The notes beneath the pieces were generated by a model. The model was not told the origin of the DNA. It saw only the letters and a program-made list of their open reading frames with translations, and did not search any database. From positions 1 through 64,000 of IMG/VR virus record IMGVR_UViG_3300005532_000007: a stretch of DNA of 64,000 nt; one strand, 5' to 3'. The stretch comes from a virus. Every line of letters starts with the position of its first letter. Within the stretch, counting starts at the first letter, position 1. The position numbers and the translations under genes are program-made. This document shows positions 58,218 to 64,000 of this stretch, piece by piece.

Positions 58218-58588
58218 GCTTCCTTAATCGCAGTGAACGTCTCGCACGGCCACGCCTCCGGGTTCGCTTCCCACCCATCGACCGGATGCGCGCACTCCGC
58301 CCAGCCCATCACGCCCTGAACCGGATGATGGACCTTCAACACGGCGAGCGCCGGCGCGTTCCCAGCCAGCCGCTCGCACACCGCCTTCCAGTCGGCTTGG
58401 GCCTGCGCGAGCTGGTCGGCGCGTTCCTGCTCGCGTTTCCGATTCGCCTCGGCGCGTTGCGCGGGTGTCATCGCGGCCTGACGGCGTTCGGATTCCCGCA
58501 TCGCCTCGGCGTCGGCAAGGTCGTCCTCGCTCACCTGGACGTGCATCGGGAAGCGACGCGCCTGCAACGGCTGCTCGGGGCCGACCAT
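58214..58588 (-). CDS. helical protein, unknown
   Basis: A 124-residue protein with an N-terminal PEQPLQARRFPMHVQVSEDD. A charged helical coil follows (AEANRKREQERADQLAQAQA), then VGWAECAHPVDGWEA-like beta and Cys/Trp residues. It overlaps neighbours on both sides. No function is recognised. Confidence 0.5.
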   Translation of the reverse strand: MVGPEQPLQARRFPMHVQVSEDDLADAEAMRESERRQAAMTPAQRAEANRKREQERADQLAQAQADWKAVCERLAGNAPALAVLKVHHPVQGVMGWAECAHPVDGWEANPEAWPCETFTAIKEA

Positions 58589-58884
58589 CAGCAGCACACC
58601 TCGCCGGGCGTCGTGTGCGCGCCGATGCAGCCGGGAAGACCGCACCGGTACGGGCCGCGTGCGATCTCCTCGTCGCGCGGGATCCGTGACGCGGGCGGCT
58701 GCATCTCGTTGACCATGGTTACGCGCTCCGCTGGGATCGTCACCGTGACCGTCGGCGTCTTGTCTAACGCGGGCGCGGGCACGACGATCCCCGCCGTGTA
58801 CCAAGGGAACGGCTGCCCGTCGATCGTGATCTGCGGCGCTCCGTGCTTGTCCTGGTCGACGCGGATCTCCTTCGCGAACTCCAC
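58588..58884 (-). CDS. 98-residue protein with C-terminal Cys cluster
   Basis: A beta-rich N-terminus (EFAKEIRVDQDKHGAPQITI; GQPFPWYTAGIVVPAPALDK) and a C-terminal YRCGLPGCIGAHTTPGEVCC, a possible zinc site. GGAGAG lies 6 bases before GTG 58884. It is in the leftward operon; function is unknown. Confidence 0.55.
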   Translation of the reverse strand: MEFAKEIRVDQDKHGAPQITIDGQPFPWYTAGIVVPAPALDKTPTVTVTIPAERVTMVNEMQPPASRIPRDEEIARGPYRCGLPGCIGAHTTPGEVCC

Positions 58885-58885
58885 G

Positions 58886-59080
58886 TCAGCTCTCCACTTC
58901 GCGGTCGACCTGAACACTGCCGTCGACCGGCAGTCCGGCGGCGCGGCGTTTCGCGTGGCCCGCGTCGATCGCGTCCGCGAGCAGCGGCACACGGCGCGCC
59001 CACGCGGGCAGTACCAGCGGATGCACGAACGGGTCCGTCGTGCCATACAGGAGCTCCGCCGTCACGGGTTCGCTGGCCAT
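58886..59080 (-). CDS. 64-residue protein, unknown
   Basis: A small protein (LLYGTTDPFVHPLVLPAWAR; LLADAIDAGHAKRRAAGLPV) with an acidic end. GGAG precedes ATG 59080. It overlaps the end of the next upstream gene by 19 bases. Function is unknown. Confidence 0.5.
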   Translation of the reverse strand: MASEPVTAELLYGTTDPFVHPLVLPAWARRVPLLADAIDAGHAKRRAAGLPVDGSVQVDREVES

Positions 59081-59586
59081 TCCCGCTCCGCTGTCGTCAA
59101 TTGCACGCCGCTGCCGCTGTGACCCGCGTCGAACCAGCCCGCGCCCAGCACGTCGCACTCGTTGTCCGTCCACGACCGCGACTGCCCGTCCGGCTGCGTC
59201 GAATGATGGCGCTTCTCTGGCCCGTGCGGCGGCAACTCGCACCGGGTGCGGTAAGCCGTCGCGCTCAGCGACGCGCCACACGTACCGGCCGGCGTCCATA
59301 TCTGCCCGAGTGTCTCCGGCAGCCGCGTGAGCTTCTCGCCGCGTTCCCGCACCGCCTGACCCACCGCAGTCAGCAACCGGCCGAGCGGATGCGTGCCGAC
59401 ATGCTCCGACACCGCCTGCTCCACGACCGGCTCGGTGCCGCTGGTCTCCCAGTCGCACTCGTGGCACTGCGCCCGGAACCAGCCGGGTGAGCGCACGGAG
59501 TCGGTGTCCTCGAACACGAACACGCGGTCGGCTTCGGCACGAAACAGGTGGTCGATCTGGTGCGCGGTGTACTGGTCCGGGGTCAT
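59062..59586 (-). CDS. 174-residue protein with Cys motifs, unknown
   Basis: The N-terminal half (YTAHQIDHLFRAEADRVFVF; WFRAQCHECDWETSGTEPVV) carries a Cys pair and the C-terminal half (TCGASLSATAYRTRCELPPH; SRSWTDNECDVLGAGW) further cysteines. Some resemble zinc-knuckle spacing. ATG 59586 overlaps the preceding stop. It belongs to an element-specific family seen in Streptomyces-type genomes. Confidence 0.5.
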   Translation of the reverse strand: MTPDQYTAHQIDHLFRAEADRVFVFEDTDSVRSPGWFRAQCHECDWETSGTEPVVEQAVSEHVGTHPLGRLLTAVGQAVRERGEKLTRLPETLGQIWTPAGTCGASLSATAYRTRCELPPHGPEKRHHSTQPDGQSRSWTDNECDVLGAGWFDAGHSGSGVQLTTAEREWPANP

Positions 59587-59792
59587 CACGAACCCAGCGT
59601 ATCCATCGTGACCGTCTTGGCCTCGGTCTTCGGGCAGCGCGTACACGCCCGGATCCGCTGCACGAGATCAACGCCACGCCATGTGAACCGGCGCGGGTCC
59701 GACCACGGCCCGAACCGGTGACCGAGCAGCCGGCACATCAGCCGCGCGGCGTGCACGCGGCGGTCGCCCCATAGGTCGGCACGTAGATTCAC
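59586..59792 (-). CDS. small Cys-containing protein, unknown
   Basis: A 68-residue protein with MCRLLGHRFGPWSDPRRFTW and IRACTRCPKTEAKTV; the CTRC pair is zinc-like. GTG 59792 starts the five-gene leftward operon. No known family. Confidence 0.5.
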   Translation of the reverse strand: MNLRADLWGDRRVHAARLMCRLLGHRFGPWSDPRRFTWRGVDLVQRIRACTRCPKTEAKTVTMDTLGS

Positions 59793-59837
59793 GATCAGGT
59801 TCCCCCTTGTCGGGCCGGGTGCAACTGAACCGCGGGT

Positions 59838-60215
59838 TCAGTTGGAAGTCCCGGCCGAACTAGCAACATCACTTGACCCGTCGTTGCGCGCTAGCCACGC
59901 CTCCAGCGCGCCGCGCACCGGCTCGTCCGGCACGATGCCTTGAGCCAGACGGGTCAACACCGACGCCGGCGCACCCACGAGCCGGGCCAGCTCGCGCCAC
60001 GTCACCCCGAGTTGGGTGCGGGCCGCGTCCAGTCGAGCGTAGAGATCCGCCGCGGCCGGGTGCGGCGGATGCAGAAGTTCGTGGTGGCGTTGCGCGGCGG
60101 CCACGATCTCGGCGAGCGCCGCGATGCCTTCCGCGGTCGGTTCCCGGTCGCCGCGCACGATGACGACCTGCCCGTCTGGCAGCTCGACTGGACGGCACTG
60201 GTCACGTCGTCGCAT
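59838..60215 (-). CDS. helix-turn-helix protein, unknown role
   Basis: A 125-residue protein with a beta N-terminus (VELPDGQVVIVRGDREPTAE), helices, and a late XRE-like helix-turn-helix (LDAARTQLGVTWRELARLVG; ASVLTRLAQG, about residues 62-92). It could regulate element genes. ATG 60215 overlaps the DUF1643 stop. Confidence 0.6.
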   Translation of the reverse strand: MRRRDQCRPVELPDGQVVIVRGDREPTAEGIAALAEIVAAAQRHHELLHPPHPAAADLYARLDAARTQLGVTWRELARLVGAPASVLTRLAQGIVPDEPVRGALEAWLARNDGSSDVASSAGTSN

Positions 60216-60735
60216 GCGGCGGCTCCCAGGGTTGCGGCGTGAGGTCGGCGCGCAGGTACAGCGGATGCCGAGGCTGCCCCGCGCCGGTCAACGCCAGCGC
60301 GTGCAACCGGCCCGCACCCGGCGCCTTGCGGTGGATCTGAAGGAACCGCGCTATCCGATCCGGCCGAGCATGCGCACCCCACGCCACCACCACCTCGTGA
60401 CCGGTCAGCGTCTCGCGCAGATGCTCGTCATTGTCCGGTCCTATCGGATCAGCCGCGCGCCACAGGTCGCTCGGCTCCGTCGCCCGGTACGCGTACAGGT
60501 TCACGACGATCAACCGGCTGAAACCCATGCGCCTGCTGAATCCGGTGATGCGCCGCAGCGTCGGGTCGTCCGTGTACGCGTCCGCGGTGGAGGGATTGAG
60601 CATCACCCAGGTGACGGTGAACCCGCCGGGCGCCCAGCGGCGTTCGAGCCGGTACCGGTAGAGGCCATCGTCGGAGATGACGGCGGTACGGTCGGCGCCG
60701 AACTCGTCGAGCGCGAGCGCGGTCTGCTCAGTCAC
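60202..60735 (-). CDS. DUF1643 family protein
   Basis: A 177-residue protein of the DUF1643 type: YRYRLERRW, VTWVMLNPSTADAYTDDPTL, FSRLIVVNLYAYRATEPSDL and VVVAWGAHARPDRIARFL. The family is common in phages and plasmids, with no settled biochemistry. GTG 60735 overlaps the previous gene by 8 bases. Confidence 0.82.
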   Translation of the reverse strand: MTEQTALALDEFGADRTAVISDDGLYRYRLERRWAPGGFTVTWVMLNPSTADAYTDDPTLRRITGFSRRMGFSRLIVVNLYAYRATEPSDLWRAADPIGPDNDEHLRETLTGHEVVVAWGAHARPDRIARFLQIHRKAPGAGRLHALALTGAGQPRHPLYLRADLTPQPWEPPHATT

Positions 60736-61282
60736 CGAACACCTGCGCCCACGGGCACACAGTGCGCCGCATCAACGTCCACCGCGACGCCTCCGCCTCG
60801 GTGACCGACAACACCACCTCGCGCGCATCACCCTCACAGTCCATCGGATGCAGGAACTCGCGGCCCATCACGGACGTGAACCGCACCGCCCACTCAAACT
60901 TGATCACGCCCGGGTCCGCAGTCTCGGGAATAACCGAACGCACCTCGCCGATCATCTCCCGGATCTGCTCCGCGCCCGTGACATCGCCGCTGTCCTCGCG
61001 GGCGTCTGCGTATCCGGCGAGGCCGTGCATGACTAGGGCGATCAGGCGTAGCCGTTCGTGCAGGTCGAGGGCGTCGTGTGATTCGTGGCGTAGGGTCAGG
61101 CCCGCGTTGTCGGCGGCGCGCAGCCAGTGCCGGGCTTCGGTGGTCGCTCGCTCGCGTTGGTACTCGTCGAGCGCCTCCCAGGGCGGGGCGGGAAATGTGT
61201 TGGCGCGTGAGGCGATGTGCTGGCGTGCCATGGCCAGGCGCACGGCTTGATCGCGTTCGGCGTCAGATGTGAAGTCAGGCAT
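60728..61282 (-). CDS. 184-residue helical protein, unknown
   Basis: A protein of helices (ERDQAVRLAMARQHIASRAN; YQRERATTEARHWLRAADNA; QIREMIGEVRSVIPETA) and a C-terminal beta part with DCEGDAREVVLSVTEA. It overlaps both neighbours by 8 bases. No family identified. Confidence 0.5.
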   Translation of the reverse strand: MPDFTSDAERDQAVRLAMARQHIASRANTFPAPPWEALDEYQRERATTEARHWLRAADNAGLTLRHESHDALDLHERLRLIALVMHGLAGYADAREDSGDVTGAEQIREMIGEVRSVIPETADPGVIKFEWAVRFTSVMGREFLHPMDCEGDAREVVLSVTEAEASRWTLMRRTVCPWAQVFGD

Positions 61283-61703
61283 CAGCGGCCTCGATCCCGG
61301 CGAGCACCCCGAGCTCACCCATCCCGTGTAGCCCGGCCAGATCCGTCACCATCATCGCGACGTGATGCGCATAGTCCGAGAACCGCGTCGAGTCCAGCAC
61401 CATCACGATGCTGCCCTCCCCGATCCAGCCCGGCCGCTTGACGTTCTTGGCCCACTCGGAACACTCGTCGTACTGCTTGAACAGGGTCCAGCCGAGCGCG
61501 GTCAGGAACGCACGTATCCGCGCCGGGCTGTGGTGTTCGCGGCTGATGAACGGTTCCAGCGAGCGGGGCATGACGCGCAGCCTGCGCGCGGCCTCGGCTT
61601 CGTTGCAGAGCGCCTCGAGAACGGGTGCCAGTTCGGCTGCGAGGCCGCCCTCGTCAGCGGCGGCGGTCTTAGCCAGGGCGCGTGCCTGGGTCAGGTCGAT
61701 CAT
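61275..61703 (-). CDS. 142-residue helical protein, unknown
   Basis: A largely helical protein (DLTQARALAKTAAADEGGLA; VMPRSLEPFISREHHSPARI; WTLFKQYDECSEWAKNVKRP). ATG 61703 overlaps the upstream stop. Function is unknown. Confidence 0.5.
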   Translation of the reverse strand: MIDLTQARALAKTAAADEGGLAAELAPVLEALCNEAEAARRLRVMPRSLEPFISREHHSPARIRAFLTALGWTLFKQYDECSEWAKNVKRPGWIGEGSIVMVLDSTRFSDYAHHVAMMVTDLAGLHGMGELGVLAGIEAADA

Positions 61704-62092
61704 GACGGGTGCTCCTCGTCGCTCAGGGATTCGATCTGCTCCAGCAATCGCCGGCGCCCGTTGGCCCACCCGTTCGCGTATGCCTCGGTCGGGCTGGCCA
61801 TGAGTAGAGTCACGGGGCCGCGCGCCAGCACGTCCTCCCAGTGAGGGTGCAGCGGCACCTCGTTCGGGCCCGGGCGGGGCGCGGGCCCGCGGTCTGTGAG
61901 CTTCTCCAACTCGCTGCGCGGATCGACCCACGCCTTCGGGCGGCCGAACTCGCCGCCGAGTGGATACCAATTCCCGATGTTCGCGCCCGAACGAACCCAG
62001 ATCTCCTGCCGCCGATAGTCGCCCCAGTGTACGGCGACGATCGCGCCGGACTCCTGCGGCTCGTCCTCGCAGCCGACTGCTTCGGCGGTCAC
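61700..62092 (-). CDS. 130-residue protein, unknown
   Basis: A protein with IVAVHWGDYRRQEIWVRSGA, NWYPLGGEFGRPKAWVDP and a C-terminal helix, suggesting a small beta domain plus helix. GTG 62092 has AAAGAGA upstream and overlaps the end of a very short gene. Function is unknown. Confidence 0.5.
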   Translation of the reverse strand: MTAEAVGCEDEPQESGAIVAVHWGDYRRQEIWVRSGANIGNWYPLGGEFGRPKAWVDPRSELEKLTDRGPAPRPGPNEVPLHPHWEDVLARGPVTLLMASPTEAYANGWANGRRRLLEQIESLSDEEHPS

Positions 62093-62214
62093 GTCAGAAT
62101 CTCTTTCAGGTCGTCTCGGGTGATGTGCTGCCGCTGGTCGACGGCCCTTTGCCACGCCGCGCGCACTGCGGGCAGCAGCCCGAAGGCCACCGACTCCAGG
62201 CACCCGGCCGGCAT
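62089..62214 (-). CDS. 41-residue helical protein, unknown
   Basis: ATG 62214 opens 41 codons (CLESVAFGLLPAVRAAWQRA; ITRDDLKEILT) that stop in a GTGA overlap with the next gene. The overlap and helical composition support a real gene. The frame stays open a little upstream, so a non-ATG start is possible. Confidence 0.45.
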   Translation of the reverse strand: MPAGCLESVAFGLLPAVRAAWQRAVDQRQHITRDDLKEILT

Positions 62215-62250
62215 GTCCGCGTCGGCCGCGATCCGCCGCTCGGCATGCGC

Positions 62251-62649
62251 TCAGTTGATCGGCCACTCGGACTCGATGACCGAGGCGAGCGTCCCGTCCG
62301 GCGACCACAGAAGCCAGCCGCGCGAGAACTGCCCGGTCACCGCCGTCAGCATCGCGAGCACGTCCTCGGCCCGATCCGCGACCTGCTGGCAGAACTCCTC
62401 ACCCAGCAGCAGGATCCGCGGCCCATCGCCGTAGGGAATCGTGCGGCGTCCGAGTTCCATCGGGTAGCCGCCACTGTCCCCGTAGGCGACGATCCGCAGC
62501 GCGTCCTCGCAGGGCGCGAGCGCCACGGTGAGCGGTGTGGCGGGAGCGCCGGGTTCTACGAGCACGAACGGTTCGTCGGGGCAGCATTCGATCAGCGCCG
62601 TGCACACGCAGCGGGCGATCTCGTTGCCACGGATCTCGATGACGGCCAT
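62251..62649 (-). CDS. 132-residue alpha/beta protein, unknown
   Basis: A protein with a beta-rich start (VIEIRGNEIARCVCTALIEC), ILLLGEEFCQQVADRAEDVL and a final WLLWSPDGTLASVIESEW. ATG 62649 (or GTG 62652) lies just after GAGAGGGG. It is in the right-hand leftward operon. No known family. Confidence 0.5.
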   Translation of the reverse strand: MAVIEIRGNEIARCVCTALIECCPDEPFVLVEPGAPATPLTVALAPCEDALRIVAYGDSGGYPMELGRRTIPYGDGPRILLLGEEFCQQVADRAEDVLAMLTAVTGQFSRGWLLWSPDGTLASVIESEWPIN

Positions 62650-63026
62650 CACGTGCCCCTCTCGTTGAGCTCCGGGTAGCCCTCGTGGCGCAGCCAGCGG
62701 GACACCGCCGCGCGGCGCGCCTTGGCCTGCTCGTACGCCTCACGGTCGATGGTGCGGCCGGCGAAGAAGTCGTTGTGGAACGTGTCGACGCCGCCGGCGT
62801 GCAGTTCGATCGACCACACGTCCAGATCGGGTAGGCGCTGGCCGTCGTGGAACGCGGCGAGGGCCGTGGAGGCTTTGGCCATGGCGCTGTCGAACGCGGC
62901 CTGGGCCTTGGCGAGTTCAGCGTGCGCCGTTTCCATCTGGGCTGTGTAGTAGCCCTCGATTTCTTCGCGGGCGATCTGCTCGTCGTCGGGCTGCATCGGC
63001 TCGAGCTTCGGGCGTTTCGCGGCCAT
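62649..63026 (-). CDS. 125-residue helical protein, unknown
   Basis: A helical, charged protein (DEQIAREEIEGYYTAQMETA; ELAKAQAAFDSAMAKASTAL) with a short beta part (LDVWSIELHAGGVDTFHNDF). ATG 63026 or GTG 63029 is the start. It overlaps the neighbours. Function is unknown. Confidence 0.5.
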   Translation of the reverse strand: MAAKRPKLEPMQPDDEQIAREEIEGYYTAQMETAHAELAKAQAAFDSAMAKASTALAAFHDGQRLPDLDVWSIELHAGGVDTFHNDFFAGRTIDREAYEQAKARRAAVSRWLRHEGYPELNERGT

Positions 63027-63109
63027 CACACGCCTCCGATCCGGATCTCGGCTGCGGTCAGCGGCGGGTCAATCCGGATCTCGCCGCTGTAACGGTTCTC
63101 GTAGCTCAC
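63026..63109 (-). CDS. 27-residue DUF6205-like short protein
   Basis: GTG 63109 with GAAGGAG upstream encodes MSYENRYSGEIRIDPPLTAA and a short end. The YSGEIRIDPPLT pattern matches the start of DUF6205 proteins, which are normally longer, so this could be a truncated copy. Overlapping ends with the next gene support expression. Confidence 0.5.
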   Translation of the reverse strand: MSYENRYSGEIRIDPPLTAAEIRIGGV

Positions 63110-63168
63110 GGTGCTCCTTCGGTTTGGGCCGCGCGCGCTTCGGGTGGTGGACCGAGCGCGCACGGAGA

Positions 63169-63474
63169 TCAGTGGGTAGCGGGGTCGAACTCGACCACGA
63201 GCGGGGCGAGGCGACGCGCCACCTGCTGCACCCCGGCATCGGCCAGCGCGTCCAGCACCGCGGACAGGACCGCGTCGTACAGGCCGGGTGGCACCTCGCA
63301 CGTGACGCCCTCGCCGTGGCAGCGCGCGCACGGCCGGGACGCGTACGGCTCCAGGACACGGGCCTGCGTGCGGTGGCCGTTGCAGCTGCGGCAGGTCGCG
63401 ATCTGGATCTCGTTCTGCAGGTCCACGATCGCGCTGGCGAGGTCCACGACGCTCGGAGTTGTCTCGGCCATCAC
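63169..63474 (-). CDS. DnaJ-type zinc-ribbon protein, unknown
   Basis: A 101-residue protein with a helix (VVDLASAIVDLQNEIQIATC) and two CxxC pairs (CRSCNGH and CARCHGEG), like half of a DnaJ central zinc domain. A helical tail follows. GTG 63474 or ATG 63471 is the start. It probably binds zinc and a partner. Confidence 0.6.
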   Translation of the reverse strand: MMAETTPSVVDLASAIVDLQNEIQIATCRSCNGHRTQARVLEPYASRPCARCHGEGVTCEVPPGLYDAVLSAVLDALADAGVQQVARRLAPLVVEFDPATH

Positions 63475-64000
63475 GCGATCAGTTCGCTCGCGTGCATCGC
63501 CGTGACCACCGCGCCGTCACGCCACACCAGCCGCAGCGGACCGAACGAGTCGTAAGCGCGCTCGGCGGCCATACCGTCGCCACCGACGTAGAGGTGTCCG
63601 CCAGCGCCACAAACCAGCGGCTGCGGGATCGACTTCTCGAGGTTGCCGAGCCACACGTCGCCGACCTGCGGCGGCCAGAACGTCGACCTCGGGTCAGGCT
63701 CGGGTGGCGTAGGCTCGGCGCCCTTCGGCGCGAGCAGCTCCAGCGCGCCCTCCACGGTCTCGGCGTGCGGGATCGCCTTATGCACGCCCGTGACCCGCAG
63801 CGATTTCCCGGGGCGGCTGTCGAGGTCTACGAGGAGGGCCAGCCGGCCGCCGTGCGCTACCGCGCGCTTGGCTGCGCCGACGATCACGCCGAGGCCCGTC
63901 GAGTCGAGCAGGTCCACGCCGCGCAGGTCGATCACCTGCCGGTATCGGGCCTCGTTGATCAGGCCGATCAGCTTGCTGCGCAGTTCGGGCGCGGCGTACA
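63471..64000 (-). CDS. STAS-domain anti-anti-sigma protein, 5' end cut off
   Basis: The gene continues beyond the window on its N-terminal side. The visible part has the STAS core (QVIDLRGVDLLDSTGLGVIV) with the conserved serine in DSTG that RsbW-type kinases phosphorylate. A second part of about 80 residues carries a beta-rich stretch (PQVGDVWLGNLEKSIPQPLV). It may be antagonised by the ATPase at 39159. The fused C-terminal part is unlike standard RsbV. Confidence 0.78.
   Translation of the reverse strand, partial: YAAPELRSKLIGLINEARYRQVIDLRGVDLLDSTGLGVIVGAAKRAVAHGGRLALLVDLDSRPGKSLRVTGVHKAIPHAETVEGALELLAPKGAEPTPPEPDPRSTFWPPQVGDVWLGNLEKSIPQPLVCGAGGHLYVGGDGMAAERAYDSFGPLRLVWRDGAVVTAMHASELIA

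Overview
The window is high-GC DNA with actinomycete-style gene starts (many GTG, GTGA/ATGA stop-start overlaps, GGAGG-like ribosome sites). Several families are typical of Streptomyces and its relatives: DUF2637 membrane proteins, XRE-DUF5753 regulators with DUF6879 partners, and HutC/KorSA-type GntR repressors. It reads as most of one integrated mobile element: a temperate siphovirus-type prophage that also carries a plasmid/AICE-like transfer, regulation and replication block. Position 4-30 matches the 3' end of a tRNA on the minus strand, with no matching 5' half beside it, as expected for an attachment-site copy. No integrase, relaxase or DNA polymerase is visible. The right end of the element lies beyond the window.

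Layout: 0.2-8.3 kb is the packaging/head module (small and large terminase, portal, MuF-like protein, scaffold, HK97-type capsid, small decoration-like protein). 8.4-14.2 kb holds two large beta-helix fibre/spike genes, unusually placed inside the head module. 14.3-25.5 kb is the connector and tail module, with a -1 frameshifted chaperone pair, tape measure, distal tail and hub-like proteins. 25.4-27.9 kb is a compact minus-strand operon (JAMM peptidase, DEDDh exonuclease, glycosyltransferase half and small proteins). 28.0-31.1 kb is a lysis-like module with a GH-like protein, two small membrane proteins and a membrane-anchored collagen-like protein.

31.0-42.4 kb is a long minus-strand transfer/spread-like block: FtsK/TraB-type motor, several membrane proteins including DUF2637, a Nudix-like protein, an RsbW-like ATPase, an excisionase-like HTH protein and a GntR repressor. 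AGCGCTA operator-like sites overlap two promoters here. 43.2-44.1 kb encodes a winged-helix replication-initiator-like protein. Inside its gene are four 23-bp-spaced repeats followed by an A-rich stretch, which looks like a replication origin.

44.2-64 kb is accessory DNA in short operons of small genes. It includes a lipoprotein, STAS proteins, a stand-alone FtsK-gamma domain with zinc-ribbon cysteines, an ASCH protein, an ImmA/IrrE homologue lacking its catalytic glutamate, a solo TnpB, an XRE-DUF6879 cassette, a tRNA-like structure and DUF1643. Most of these genes have no recognisable function.

The combined picture is a phage that can package and lyse, and that also carries a double-strand DNA translocase and plasmid-type replication and repression. 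That makes it a candidate phage-plasmid or phage-AICE chimera.
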